Source: Silurus meridionalis (Eukaryota > Chordata > Actinopteri > Siluriformes > Siluridae). Taken from it: 64,000 nt of DNA. The stretch lies in NCBI RefSeq assembly GCF_014805685.1, contig NC_060892.1, positions 20,526,490-20,590,489 of the forward strand. Reading direction: 5' to 3'. Positions 21,519 to 33,521 of the stretch are shown here, piece after piece. A program made the position numbers and the translations under genes. The stretch's first letter is position 1. Each line of letters starts with the position of its first letter. The notes under the pieces were generated by a model, which ran no database searches, was not told where the DNA came from, and saw only the letters and a list, made by a program, of their open reading frames with translations.

Positions 21519-24500
21519 GTTGCTCAAGGTTCAAGTCGATGTCGGGGCCGCAGTCGTGAATTGGCAGTGTTTGTTGACTTTTTTTTTGTCGGACGCCGAG
21601 TTTTTGGACGAAGAGCTCGCTCGTCAACTGGGCGTCGAGTCCGAACCTCTTCCTGTACCGCTCCTGGTCCGCGCTTTTGACGGTCATATTCTCCATCGGG
21701 TCACCCACCGCACCAAGCCTCTCCTCGTTTCCATCGCTGAACAGCATCGCGAATGGTTATCGTTCCTCATCATCCCATCACCGCGAGCGCCGGCCATGTT
21801 CGGTTTCCCGTGGTTGCAGAGGCACAACCCTCGCCTGGACTGGACCAGTGGCCGGGTGTTGGAGTGGGGGATTTCGTGTCATGCCAGCTGCCTCTCCTCG
21901 GTTCCCCAGTTTCCTAGTCGTTCTGGTGGGGAATCCACCTCCGACCTCGGTTCTGTCCCTGCGGAGTACCATGATTTGGGCGTAGTTTTTAGTAAAGCTA
22001 GAGCCCTGTCTTTACCGCCCCACCGTCCTTATGATTGCGGTATTGACCTGTTGCCGGGAACGGCTCCTCCCCGAGGCCGCCTCTACCACCTGACTGGTCC
22101 TGAAAGGGAAGCTATGGCAGACTACATCCGGGAGTCCCTCGCTTCTGGGATCATCCGCCCTTCCTCCTCCCGGGGCAGGTTTCTTTTTTGTGGAAAAGAA
22201 GGACAAGAGCCTCCGCCCCTGCATCGACTACCGAGGGCTTAACTCCATTACCATTAAGAACCGGTACCCCTTGCCCTTGATGTCCACGGCTTTTGAGCTC
22301 CTCCAGGGAGCCACCGTCTTTACCAAACTTGACCTTCGCAACGCCTACCACCTGGTTCGCATCCGTGAGGGGGATGAATGGAAGACGGCCTTTAACACCC
22401 CAGTAGGCCATTACGAGTACCTGGTCATGCCGTTTGGCCTCACCAACGCCCCTGCTGTTTTCCAGGCCCTGGTCAACGACGTTCTTCGGGACATGCTTCA
22501 TCGGTTTGTGTTTGTCTACCTGGACGACATTTTGATCTACTCCCGCTCCCTGGAGGAACACCGCGGCCATGTGCGCACTGTGCTCACCCGTCTACTTCAG
22601 AGCCGGTTGTATGTGAAGGCCGAGAAATGTGAATTCCATGTGTCCAGCACTTCTTTTTTGGGCTTCATCTTGTCGGCAGGAGTGTTCAGATGGATCCGGC
22701 CCGGATCCGCACCGTAGAGGAGTGGCCCGAACCGGAGAATCGCAAACAACTGCAAAGGTTCCTAGGTTTTGCAAATTTTTACCGCAAGTTCATCCGCGGT
22801 TTTAGCACCATCGCGGCGCCACTACACCGACTCACCTCTACTCGTCAACCTTTCACATGGAATTCCGAGGCGGAGCAGGCCTTTCTGGAGCTCAAGACCC
22901 GGTTCACGTCTGCACCTGTTCTTACCCTGCCTGACCCATGCCGGCAGTTTGTTGTGGAGGTTGATGCCTCGGACAAGGGTGTGGGGGCCATTCTGTCTCA
23001 GAGGGGTGCCACCGACAACCGCCTCCATCCGTGCGCCTTCTTTTCACGCCGACTATGTCCCGCGGAACGGAACTACGCCATCGGGGATCGCGAGCTGCTG
23101 GCCGTCAAGCTGGCGCTTGAGGAATGGCGTCATTGGTTGGAGGGTGCCGAACACCCGTTCGTTGTGTGGACGGACCATTGCAACCTGGAGTATCTGCGCG
23201 CAGCCAAGCGCCTCAACCCCCGGCAGGCCAGGTGGGGGCTGTTTTTTGGGCGTTTTTGCTTTACGCTCTCCTACCGTCCGGGCTCCAAGAACTGCAAACC
23301 GGATGCCCTGTCCCGACTGGGTTCCTGCGGCGAGGAGGAGGGCGAAGAACCGTGTCACATCCTACCCCCATCCGTTTCCGTCCGGGTCGTTCATTTGGAC
23401 ATTGAACGCCGGGTGCACAGGGCTACTTCGGGACAACCCACCCCTGCCGGCTGTCCGGAGGGCAGGCTCTACGTTCCGGACCAGCTCCATTCACGGGTTC
23501 TCCAGTGGTGCCACTGCTCTCGACTTTTCTGCCACCCAGGAACCCCTCGCACCTTGGCCATTCTGTGGCAACGTTTTTGGTGGCCCACTATTAGTGAAGA
23601 CGTTCGTCAGTTCATGGCCGCCTGTCCTGTTTGCGCCCAGCACAAGAGCTCCAGATGCCCCCCGGCGGGTCTCCTCCGCCCACTTTCTGTTCCACACCGC
23701 CCATGGTCCCATATAGCCCTTGACTTCGTTACCGGTCTGCCTCCCTCTGCTGGCCATACCGCCATTCTTTCTGTGATAGATCGGTTTTCTAAGATGGCTC
23801 ATTTCATACCACTCCCTAAACTGCCCTCAGCCAAGGAAACCGCCCAGCTTCTGCTGCAGCACGTGTTCCGGCTTCATGGTCTCCCTAGTAACATCGTCTC
23901 GGATCGGGGTCCGCAGTTCACTGCCAATTTTTGGAAGGAGTTCTGCCGCCTCCTGGGTATCTCGGTCAGCTTGTCCTCCGGGTTCCACCCGCAAACCAAC
24001 AGGCAGGCTGAAAGGTTGAACCAGGACCTGGAGACAGCCCTTCGCATCCTTTGCACTGACGACAACGCTTCCTGGGCTTTGCAACTGATATGGGCCGAAT
24101 ATGCCCATAACACTCTGCCGTCCTCAGCCACTGGCCTCTCCCCGTTCCAAGCCGCTTATGGCTATCACCCGCCCATCTTTTCGTCTCAGGAAATTGAGTC
24201 CTCAGTGCCCTCTGCCGGTGCCTTGGTCAGGCGCTGCCGCCGTGCCTGGAGGAAGACCCGGGTGGCTCTCCTCAAGTCTTCCCGCTGCTATGCCCGCTGG
24301 GCCAACCGCAGGCGCCGACCGCGCCTGCCACCGCCCGGCCAGAGGGTTTGGCTCTCTACCAAGGACCTGCCACTAAGGGTCGCATGCAGGAAGCTGGCCC
24401 CTCGTTTTATTGGACCTTTCCCTATATCCAAGGTACTTAATCCTGCGGCCGTCCGCCTCTGCCTTCCCAGGGTCTTCCGTGTCCATCCCACCTTTCATGT

Positions 24501-24600
24501 TTCGCGCCTCAAACCTGTCCGGGCTTGCTCCCTGGTTCCCTCCACCAGGAGCGCTCGTGGGTCCCTGCGCGCCACATTTTGGATCCCGGCCTTATTTCCT
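21519..24600 (+). pseudogene. pol of element B (PR, RT, RNase H, integrase, chromodomain remnant)
   Basis: Protease: the expected D-S-G-A site is replaced by a T-run ([11 protein letters not shown] region near 21570-21600), so it is inactive. RT (about 22060-22640) has [11 protein letters not shown] and the YLDD box ([10 protein letters not shown]), but frameshifts lie before it (near 22180) and after it (near 22690). RNase H ([14 protein letters not shown] to KPDALSR), the integrase zinc finger ([12 protein letters not shown]), the core with [14 protein letters not shown] and AERLNQ, and the GPY-like segment form one long frame from 22690. The chromodomain is cut to ERSWVPARH in another frame. 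Confidence 0.92.
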
Positions 24601-24655
24601 GTTTCCACCGTGATCATCCGGGCCAGCCTGGTGGGCCGTCTGGAGCCGGCCTGAC

Positions 24656-24671
24656 GGAGGGGGGGGGGGGG
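24656..24671 (+). promoter_or_regulatory. Polypurine tract of element B with 13-G run
   Basis: GGA followed by an unbroken run of G lies five bases before the 3' LTR. It would be the plus-strand primer. The G run is longer than the corresponding tract of element A. Confidence 0.8.
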
Positions 24672-24676
24672 TTTAC

Positions 24677-25333
24677 TGTCAGCCAGCAGCGCGGGCACTT
24701 CCGGTGCTTCCACTTCCGGGGTAGCGCGAACCCGCAATCGTCCAGGCCGCCATCTTGCCATCACATAAATAGACACGGCTTTCTCACGCGCGCTGCCAGA
24801 TTATCTCGTTGGCTTCCGTGTTTTTTTTCCCTTTGAGACGTCCCTGTCCCTCGGTTTTGTTTTTCCCGTTTTTGCTTTCAGTTTCGGATCTTCCGGTTTT
24901 CGTTTCCGCGATTTCGCGCCGCGCCGCTGCTTTGCTCTGTTTTTTTTTCTTTTTTTTCCCTGTTCTTTCCCTTTTCTTTCTCTCATTCCGGTCGGGTGTC
25001 TTTTGTTTTGTCTCTCTCCGTTTATGTGCGTTTTCTCGGTGGACTGTTTCCCCTGGAGGACTATACGTTTTTGCTCGGTTGTTGTGGATTACTTTCACAG
25101 GGGACCATAAGTTTTCGGACACCTTGCTTTTGTGTGGATTACCTTTCACAGGGGATCATAAGTTTTTGGACACGTGTTTTTGGGTGTTTTTTTTGTGTCA
25201 TTTATCTTACCCTGAGGACCGTAAGTTTTTGGACACTTTGTTTTATGTGCTTGCGGATTATTTCACATTAAAAACTTCTGTTTAGCTTTATTGCTGCGTC
25301 CTGCATTTGGGTCCTACTTTTGCACCCCTGACA
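24677..25333 (+). repeat. 3' LTR of element B
   Basis: Almost identical to the 5' LTR. The transcript-start decamer reads GCCAGATTAT here (24795-24804), one change from the 5' copy. It is followed by the duplication GTAGG. Confidence 0.95.
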
Positions 25334-25575
25334 GTAGGTCTCACTTCCCTGGCTTTTACATTTGAACTCTGACACTACTGGTCTATTAACTTTTAGATAG
25401 CATGAATCTCTGCCAACACAACGTTTGAAGGGATTTTTATGTCAGTCTGTGTTCTATTTTTCAGCAAAAGTGGAAATTTAGAGGACCGTTTGTGAGGTAA
25501 GGTGTGCAAGCATTTGGCAATCAGCAAACCACTCGGTAAGGGAAGTGATGGTGGCTCAAGGTTAACCCAGTTTTC
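25334..25575 (-). pseudogene. Protease-RT linker of element C
   Basis: Minus strand. A segment like FPLLLKNRTQTDIKIPSNVV followed by LAEIHAI is typical of the spacer between protease and RT in this Ty3 group. It continues across the element B insertion site into a GDFPLS block at 19850, showing that the two parts were once joined. Confidence 0.7.
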
Positions 25576-26459
25576 TGTGTGAGGGCGCATACTCGAGGGG
25601 GCTTCCGTAGAGATCCGCCACATCCATCCCAAACATCCCCAAGAGAAGCCCAATGAAGCTAGTGCATGAGCCAAAATCGCCTCCGTTGGCGCTCCATAGC
25701 GTGCTGGCTTTGGAGAGAGTGTCACCAGACAAGAGGGAAGTGCGGAATGCGATTTTGGCTCGTTCGGAGGAGAGCTGGGAAAGATTTACCTCCACATACT
25801 CGCAGATGCTCCGTAGAAGTCCGCCCACTTCAATGCTTTCACCGGAGAAACAAGCCGGGAATCCCCTCGTGTTGTCGGATGAGCAGGGCGCAGCCGCGCT
25901 CACATGATCTGGCTTTGGTGAGTTCAAACCACGAGTGGCATGGAGCTTCCGGGGGAAATCAGCTGCCGATCCATCGCGGTTGAGATTGCGGTAGGGCGAA
26001 TCTGCTTTCGGTTTCGGTCGGTTCTTCTGTCAGAGTCGCGATCATGATGCGGAAGCGGAAGTAACTCAATCATCGTTTATTCAACACAAAACACACACAA
26101 GTCATGGAGAGCCACCATTGGAAAGTTATCCGTTTGGGACGAGTAATCAAACATGGAAAGCAATGTCCGGAAAATGAAAGTAAACTCCGGTGGCAATGAG
26201 TAATCCTATATGGAGACGGAGTTAGGAGACCGAACCAGCTGGAAAGGCTGGTTGTACGTGATCCAGGCGATCACCAGCATGACCTTCAAGAACTGACAGC
26301 CTGTGACTCGAGAATGTGAGTTTATGTAGTCATCTCCTAAACGAGCCACAGCTGTCAGGAATCAAGCAAAACAAGGCAGCGTGACTGCTACAGAGGGGTT
26401 GCGTGGCAGGGGGATCCCTGACAGCTACCAAAGGGGGCGCGGCAGCTGAATCCCTGACA
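25576..26459 (-). mobile_element. LTR element D: 5' LTR and start of gag
   Basis: On the minus strand an LTR of 432 bases (26459-26028) begins TGTCAGGG and ends CTCTGACA, with AATAAA near 26075. An ATG follows at 25974, then a gag-like region with an early stop and ERAKIAFRTSLLSGDTLSKA near 25770. The body beyond about 25575 is missing and no 3' LTR is seen. It sits inside element C, between protease and linker. No matching duplication was found at the truncated side. Confidence 0.75.
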
Positions 26460-26460
26460 C

Positions 26461-26864
26461 TACCAGTATCTGGGAAAGACTTGTTAAATCTGGCACCACC
26501 AGGGCCAGGGTGGAGACTTCCATTTTGATTCCTATGAATAACTTGGGGAATTTAAGGGCTAACTCAATGTACCCCAGATAAGGCACTGCCTGTCCATTAG
26601 CTCCTTCTATCTCTAGTAAGTTACCAATGTCTTCAAAGGGTGGGCTTGCAAATTTATTTCATAAAATGACTGAGGAACCGTGGTTATCTGTGACCCTGTG
26701 TATAGCAGGCAATTCACTTCCTTTTCTCCAATGGTGACCTTTGCTGTGCATTTTACTCCCACTAGCCCCTTTGGTAAATGCTTCAATCGCAGTGCACTAT
26801 GGCTGTTCACATCAGATGTCTGCTTATAGCGTTCAGGGCGGCAAACTAAATGTCTGGTCTCCAT
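26461..26864 (-). pseudogene. Aspartic protease of element C
   Basis: Minus strand, GEKEVNCLLYTGSQITTVP: the catalytic Asp of D-T-G-S is Tyr here. After a frameshift the flap-side region LEIEGANGQAVPYLGYIEL follows. It would process the polyprotein if intact. Confidence 0.8.
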
Positions 26865-26872
26865 ATGCCCTG

Positions 26873-28410
26873 CTACAGAGACCCTTTTAAGTTTAAAGGC
26901 TGGGCAAGCTTTCCATGCAAAAAGTCCAATCGGCTTTGATGCTCTCTTAACTTAAGTCGCTTCTCCTCGATTTTAGAAAGGTTTGCAGCGTTCTCGCAAT
27001 TCATAGCCAGGTGTCCATCCTCGCCGCAGTGGAAACAGTACCAGGGCCATGGCCTGTTCATTTTTAGTTGCCCGTTTCTGAAACTTATATCTGTCTCTGT
27101 TTCACACTGTCTATGTGTGGGAGAAGTTCTATGCACCTTATGAGAGGCACTTTGAGTTTGCAGCTCCACAATCAACTCAGCCTTCTCTTTTATGTCAGTA
27201 GCTTGAGCTTGGATTTCTGCAACTTGTTTCTTTAGAAAACTGGTTTCAGAATTATTAGAGTTAAACACATCACATGAACAGACTGAAGCTTGAATAGAGA
27301 CAGCCCGTGACTTTGGGTTAGGCATTAGAGGGCTTTGTCATCCCAAGATGCTTTCTCATCCACTCCTCCTTAGAAGCTTGTTTATCCTCTTGGGGTTGAA
27401 TAAGCAACAATAATTTGGCAAAGGTGGTTGGATGGGTTTCTCTTTTTTCTAACTGGAGGTCAGCAGTTAGGTGATTGTCCCAACAACTCATCTCCATCCT
27501 CAACAGAACCATATATGGACTCTAACAATTCAAGATATACAGCAGGTAGGGCTTGAGGGCACATGATTTACAATGTCAGCAGCAGGAGGTAAGAGACTAT
27601 CAAGGAATTTTCTCATTTTGTGCAAGTCAGAGATGGAAGGGTCATTGAACAAGAAGTCAACACTTGCACACCAGGTGTCAAAGTCAGGTTCATTGGGAGG
27701 GCATGGAACCTCCCTGAGAAGACCCTAAGACAGATTGAGATCTGCTGTGACAGGGTGGCTTTGTTTGTTTTCACTATATGATTGACCACCATTCTTTGGA
27801 CACTGGGTGGGTCTATAATATTTGTGGGGAAAACAGTGCAAGCTGTCACATCATCACTAATGGTGGTTTCTGGAGAAGGCGGTGATGCAAAGGCTATTTT
27901 AGTCTTGGTTGGGTTTTTGGGCTCCAAGCTTTGGCTTTCTGTCACTTTCACATTTGTTATACAGGTTTTGTTGGAGCTTGATTTTTGCTTTAAGATTCCC
28001 CAATTCCTCTTTAAGCACACTTTGAAAAAGCCTCTAACTCTCTTTGGCAATGGCCTTCAATTCTTCAAGGTACTCCTTAGTCGGCTAGCAGTTGAAGTGT
28101 AAACAGTGGCTAGAGCATGCACTCGGAAGGTAACAGCTGGGTCAGAGATACTTCCCAAGGTTAAGGGTAAAAAAAGGGTGCAAATTTTGGATTGCTGAGT
28201 TATGGTTATATTCTACTACAGCATTTCTATGAAACTCAAAATCTGGGTCATCGTTGATAATATTATGGACAATTGAACTGTATCTCTGCAGTTACGTTTC
28301 TAGCTCTTTGTCTACTTCAGTTAGTTTAAGACCTCCAAATAAGAGCGCATTTGCTACATCAACATTTTCCAATGTCACAATTTCCATTGTAACTGTTATA
28401 ATTTTTTTAA
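26873..28410 (-). pseudogene. gag of element C (PNMA-like Ty3 gag)
   Basis: Minus strand, three main open pieces. The N-terminal piece begins at an ATG near 28389 (MEIVTLENVDVANALLFGG). The capsid region includes CWDNHLTADLQLEKRE and LLLLIQPQEDKQASKEEW (27512-27318), the pattern of Ty3 gags related to PNMA genes. The nucleocapsid CCHC is CFHCGEDGHLAMNC (about 27030), with all zinc ligands present. Stops and frameshifts separate the pieces. Confidence 0.75.
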
Positions 28411-29727
28411 CTAGTTATTTCTGTTGCAAAACTAATTTCCCTTCTCAGTTTCCTTAACAGCTACCGTTTGCTGCAAGAACCAGCTCCTCGCTGGCTCACC
28501 AACTTTCTGCAGCACTTATCCTACAGTCTAAGCATAAACGACTTCCTAATATCTCGGACCAGGTCAGAAGACTATGTCTGCTCTTGAACCAGTGTTGCAG
28601 CAAGGCAGAAGAAAAAATTGCAAACCAATATTATAATTGTAAGCTAAGTATTTTCTTCTTACATCTCTATGCTAACTTATATTTCCGGTCTATTAATTTT
28701 AGTCACCCGCTATTAATCAATTATCTTGCCTTTTTATGCATGTCACCCAGTTCACATTCAAAGGGCAGAATTTCAATTATTTTACTCAATAACCTCTATT
28801 TTTTCTTTACAGAACAAATTCAACGAGTTGCAAAAAATCTAAATAAACAGTATGGTGACAATAAATGTCAGGTAAGATACCCAATGACACACCAAATAAA
28901 ATGTCTTACAATTAATTGTGCTTGGATAGAAATATATGGAATGAGCAGAATTAGTGCAGTTCAGTGTCTGTTCTGTTGCAAAAAAAAAATATATGTATAA
29001 TAATCTAGAAAAATCTAGGAAAAACGCAGGTGTGCAACTCCAAGGAAAGGGAAAAATATATGGCTCATGTTCAAAGATGTGGTAAAATCCAGGAAGAGAG
29101 AGGGAGAAAAAAAAAAGAAAAGGAAAATGGTGCACGTATGGTCCTACAACACAGATGAACCACAGAAAATGATCCAGGTTCACAGAAAAAACAAGGGTGG
29201 CTCGCCAGTTTCCACCAATGTTGAGCACTCCTAGCTGATGGTAGAAACTATTCTAATTCCAGAACTCCAAGAACTCCTCATCCAGCATCAAAAAAGTTGT
29301 CAAACAAATTGGGAAGAGGGAACACAGGGAGGGAAAAAAAAAAGAGGGAAACACAAACAAACAAACAAACAAAAAAAAAAAATCAACCTTGCGAAGACAA
29401 GGCAGGAAAATTATTTATTGCAGTAAATTCCCATTTATCCACATTATTACATTGAAAATTATTATTCGAAATATTAATGATCAAAATGCTTCAACACATT
29501 TACTGACACTCAATTCCCCCTTTTTTCACATGTTCCTAATAGAACATAACTATAACAATAATTACTTTAATTTTAATTTACTTTAATGTAATTACTAATT
29601 TATCTGCGAGCATTCAATTAGCCTATAGCTCATAACAGAGCATGAGACTGCATGGTTAGCAGAACAACACGTGAGCTATGTTACACACACCACACTAATA
29701 CGATTGGCAATGCACATGAACACTTAA
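28411..29727. other. Probable 5' LTR region of element C and unassigned AT-rich DNA
   Basis: The minus-strand primer-site-like sequence at 28481-28498 implies that the LTR starts beside 28508 and extends to higher coordinates. The outer edge is not determined. A 59-base stretch at 28813-28871 with AG/GTAAGA borders lies in this zone. A (CAAA)n-like run is at 29355-29385. Confidence 0.4.
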
Positions 29728-29870
29728 GCCAGGGGTGTCAAACTCAGGCCTTTAGGTGTAAATATATTTGGCCCACGAGATCACATCAAATGTGTATTAG
29801 AGCTGGCCCGCCAGTATATAGCGCATACACTGCTAATACTACAAATCCCAGAATGCTTTGTTAGTAGCAG
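29728..29870 (+). mobile_element. hAT-type terminus fragment
   Basis: CAGGGGTGTCAAACTCAGGC followed by TTGGCCCACGAGATCACATC is a typical hAT (Charlie-like) end found all over vertebrate genomes. The opposite end is not visible. Confidence 0.55.
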
Positions 29871-30100
29871 TAGTTAATCAGTCCCAAGATTTTTATTTTA
29901 TTTTGTCCAAGAAAACTTTAAAGGGCCATATAAGGTTTTACACACAATTAAATAAGGAAGTCTTTTAAAAAACACACCAAAAACAAACAAAAAAAAAAAA
30001 AACAAACAAGCAAACAACAAAAAGAATGGGTAAAACATAAATTAAACAAATAACAATACAAAAACTACCCCTCAAAGTAGTAAAGGAGAAGAAAAAATGT
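29871..30100. other. A-rich stretch
   Basis: Poly-A and CAAA-rich low-complexity DNA, without genes. Confidence 0.5.
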
Positions 30101-30800
30101 ATACCACCAATCAGTCTACCTTCAGGATATGCGCATCATTGAAGTAGGTAATAAATTGTTGCCATTTTTCCAAAACGCTTTCCCTCCTGCTTCCGATACT
30201 ATACTTATTTTTTTTCAGGCTTTAAAAAGAAAATTTAATCTTTAAGCTATACTAATATAAAAAAAGGTTGTAGGGCGGCCCAAGATTACAGTATTCTACA
30301 ACGAGCATGCAAATATGCAAATGCGACAGCACTACCTTGATTATGGGTTAGAGGTTGACACTGGGATGGAACGCCAAAAATGGCAATTAAAAGGCAGATT
30401 TTAAGAAGGAGTTCCAATACTTCTGCAGTTCGGGAAAGAGTGCAAACACATAACTGAGGTTAAAGGGTGAAAGTTTTTCACATATGTTGGGAACATTGGG
30501 ATATATCTTCGATAATCTAGTCTTAGAAAGACAAGCTCTATGGACCGTTTTTTAAATTGTATAAAACTGAGTGTAGCACATGATGTGGAAGTGTGTATAT
30601 TATCTAACACCCTGTCCCAATAACCATCATCAAACATTAGGTCTAATTCCTCTTCCCAAGCACTAGTGATTTTTTTAATTATAAGAATTGTCCCTTGACC
30701 AAGTCAAAGTGTATAATCAAAAGATAACACCACTCACATAGGGATTCAATCCGAACATCTCTTTCCATGCAGATTTTGAAAATAAAAAGGGGAACCCATG
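30101..30800 (-). pseudogene. L1-like LINE ORF2 C-terminal remnant
   Basis: Minus strand around 30637-30401: W-rich and H-rich text with LDNIHTSTSCATLSFIQFK and CLHSFPNC resembles the post-RT region of L1-type ORF2, where an ICA..LIQ block and a Cys-rich knob occur. No RT box is present. Old fragment. Confidence 0.45.
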
Positions 30801-31139
30801 CAATGCATCATGCACTGTGCAAAATTCAGTCAGAGTCCTGTATGGAACATATTTGAAAATGTCAGTAAATGTCAGACAAAGATATTGATACATATTTGCT
30901 GCATATGTGGTTAAACACCTTGGCTATGCGGAGAAAACAAAGAGACCACATGACGTCTTGACTGATCTCACATAATAGGGAGCATAAGGTTCACCCATGT
31001 AATTCAGCTTAGGACAGTTTCAGTGATCAGTAATAGAATCTAGTAATATATAATATCATGTAGCAATATGCTTCAGATAACATATAACATTATATTAGTT
31101 TAAAAACAAGTATAATACATGTAACCATTATTCAGCCTC
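30801..31139. other. Unassigned stretch
   Basis: Continues AT-rich debris. Nothing recognised. Confidence 0.35.
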
Positions 31140-32560
31140 AATATAGTATAATTCTCAGCTTTCTTTACACATCTTCACACTCCACAGGTGCAGGCTCCTG
31201 AACATGGAGAAGGAGACGTCGGTTTCTAATGTATTGTCTGCCCTGAGATGTTACCACATACAGTACAGACCAAAAGTTTGGACACACCTTCTCATTCAAA
31301 GAGTTTTTTTTATTTTCATGACTATGAAAATTGTAGAGTCACACTGAAGGCATCAAGGGCTATTTGACCAAGAAGGAGAGTGATGGGGTGCTGCGCCAGA
31401 TGAACTGGCCTCCACAGTCACCGGACCTGAACCCAATCGAGATGGTTTAGGGGTGAGCTGGACCGCAGAGTGAAGGCAAAAGGGCCAACAAGTGCCAAGC
31501 ATCTCTCGGGGAACTCCTTCAAGACCGTTGGAAGACCATTTCAGGTGACTACCTCTTGAAGCTCATCAAGAGAATGCCAAGAGTGTGCAAAGCAGTAATC
31601 AAAGCAAAAGGTGGCTACTTTGAAGAACCTAGAATATGACATTTTTCAGTTGTTTCACACTTTTTTGTTATGTATATAATTCCATATATAATTCCACATG
31701 TGTTAATTCATAGTTTTGATGCCTTCAGTGTGAATCTACATAGTCATGAAAATAAAGAAAACTCTTTGAATGAGAGGGTGTGTCCAAACTTTTGGTCTGT
31801 ACTGTAGCTGTTAGGCTGAGAAGCAGGGCCTTGTACAATGGCCAGTTTGTCAAAACCCCAAACTGTCTGCATGCTTGATGTCTGACCCCATTGTAAAAAC
31901 TGTCTTTCAGCTTTGGAAGAAAAGCTCTGTACGTCTGGAGAAGAGGAGCTGGGCAGGAGATGGCAGGTTAGCGTGTGGAAGATTACGCAGATGTAGTAAA
32001 GCAGCCTGTATGTCACTGCACTCTCTGTGACACTTCTCAAGCAGATATATGGCGGGTCACACTGAACACACTGCAAGGCCATTGGACTTGGACACTGTTT
32101 CTGGAAAGCAGAGCACTTAAGTTTGTCAGGGGCATGCTATTTGTTACAGTTTATGCAGCGATCTTGCACAACACATACGTCAGCCTCGTGTTTTAGTTCT
32201 TTCATGCTCTTCTCGGACTGTTAATGTAATAAACATATATTGACAGCTGTTTGCGCATACTGTCACTTTCAATCCCACAAACGACGCGGTCGTATATTAG
32301 CTCATCATTTAAGTTCCTAAGTCTCAGTTTTTCGCCAGTATTTTGAGTGTAAAAACATACGACTGAATAAACTCACCAGCCTTTTGATTGGTGGTGTTGA
32401 AGACATATCTGTCCATTATTATATTCTTTGTGGGCAGAGTTCAGCAAACCTCTGCTCTAATACATCCTGATCTTCTCTCTTTTTCAGAACTAAAACTAGA
32501 AAAAATAAAATTAGGTGTACACAAAACAAGTTTTTAAGAAAAGGTCACTATCAAAAGAGA
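31140..32560 (-). mobile_element. Ty3/gypsy remnant H
   Basis: On the minus strand, gag-like text (FNTTNQKAGEFIQSYV near 32400) and a Cys-rich segment near 32050 are followed, beyond a Tc1 MITE, by an integrase-end-like piece (YVVTSQGRQYIRNRR near 31240). Most of pol is deleted between them. The MITE at 31261-31804 entered at TA inside this remnant. Confidence 0.45.
31261..31804 (+). mobile_element. Tc1/mariner MITE-like deletion derivative
   Basis: The inverted ends CAGTACAGACCAAAAGTTTG and CAAACTTTTGGTCTGTACTG are flanked by TA on both sides. The interior keeps the 3' end of the transposase ([14 protein letters not shown] and later GDYLLKLIKRMPRVCKAVIK) with a stop right after the catalytic Glu block. 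The 5' part of the gene is deleted. Confidence 0.92.
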
Positions 32561-32716
32561 TATTTTAGTACATGTAAATTAGATTTGTGTTGTGTTCTCT
32601 TACTATTGAATTGCTATTACCATTTATGTTCACTAGGCAGTATATGCATGTTAATGGATGTAAAGCGGCGTTGTAGAAAAAGTCTCTAATGCTAATGTGA
32701 GTTAAGTAAAAAAGTA

Positions 32717-33170
32717 CAGTGGTACCTCGACATACGAGTGCCCTAACATACGAGTTTTTTGAGATACGAGCGGTCACTCTGTCGATTTTTGCTTTGATAC
32801 GGGAAAGAAGTTTGCGGGCTGGATGTTTTTCCTGTGTGCGATTTATAGGATTTGTGTTCTGCAGTGCGGTCGGTTAATCCAAGTTTATCCACCTGGGAGT
32901 TATATTATACTGTAACCCTGCGAATCTATCTTCATAAAAACAAGTAAAGTGGTATGCATCGGCTAATGTTGTCCATCTCATCATTCCACGAGCATGAACT
33001 AATGAGTTGTTACGCTGCCGCCGGGAAAAGTTCAAGCGGATAAGTAACAATAAGCAAAGAAGAAAAAGTAAAAATTTTAAGTTTAGGGATACGTAGTGTG
33101 CAGGAGTGATTAGTAAAAAACGAGTTTTCCTCTGCCTCCGCTTACCGCCTCTACCCCCCCTCCGCAAACT

Positions 33171-33223
<53 letters not shown>

Positions 33224-33521
33224 CACCAGTGTTTCCGTTAGCTCAAGTCGTCTCATCTCCAAGGAAAATACACTGAATAAAACCTTATTATATCTTTACA
33301 TTCTCTTTTATTATGTTTTTATACAATATTTGTCATTTATAAATACATTTTTCTTATTCAAAAACACATAACAAAAACCACTGGGGTGGCATTTTGGGGG
33401 CTGGAACAGATTAATGGCATTTCAATAAATTTCAATGGGGAAATTTGCTTTGAAATACGAGCAATTTGACATACGAGCAAGGTTACGGAACGAATTAAAC
33501 TCGTATGTCGAGGTACCACTG
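32717..33521. mobile_element. Tigger/pogo-like MITE
   Basis: The termini CAGTGGTACCTCGACATACG and the exact reverse complement at 33499-33521 are flanked by TA (32715-32716 and 33522-33523). The interior is non-coding and holds a (CA)n array at about 33175-33221. The 23-base perfect ends and TA target indicate the Tc1/mariner superfamily. Confidence 0.88.

Larger units (their letters stand above)
19892..25333 (+). mobile_element. Ty3/gypsy element B (sushi/Tf1-type), nearly full length
   Basis: A 5.4-kb LTR retrotransposon flanked by a perfect 5-bp duplication GTAGG (19887-19891 and 25334-25338). The LTRs are 648 and 657 bases, highly alike and differing mainly in homopolymers and a GC-rich repeat, so insertion is recent relative to other elements here. 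Domain order is gag (CCHC), protease, RT, RNase H, integrase and chromodomain remnant. It is inserted in element C in opposite orientation. In spite of the young LTRs, several frameshifts and a damaged protease site make it non-autonomous. Confidence 0.95.
17164..28410 (-). mobile_element. Ty3/gypsy element C (host of nested insertions)
   Basis: A minus-strand LTR retrotransposon with gag (28410-26873), protease (26864-26461), linker (25575-25334), RT (19891-19510), RNase H (19510-18904) and integrase (17955-17164). Three later insertions interrupt it: hAT (17964-18895), Ty3 B (19892-25333) and LTR element D (about 25575-26459). A primer-site-like TGGTGAGCCAGCGAGG lies at about 28481-28498 on the minus strand, so a 5' LTR should begin next to it near 28508, but its far edge is not resolvable. 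No 3' LTR is visible. Many stops make it inactive. Confidence 0.8.

Noticed and set aside
22769..23716. 315-codon plus-strand frame in element B
   Set aside because: It overlaps the real RNase H/integrase frame in another register, and none of its sequence matches a known motif.
28584..29000. 138-codon frame containing a 59-base stretch with perfect splice borders
   Set aside because: It lies where the 5' LTR of element C is expected, and the exon-like part has no recognised homology or neighbouring exon in phase; chance is likely.
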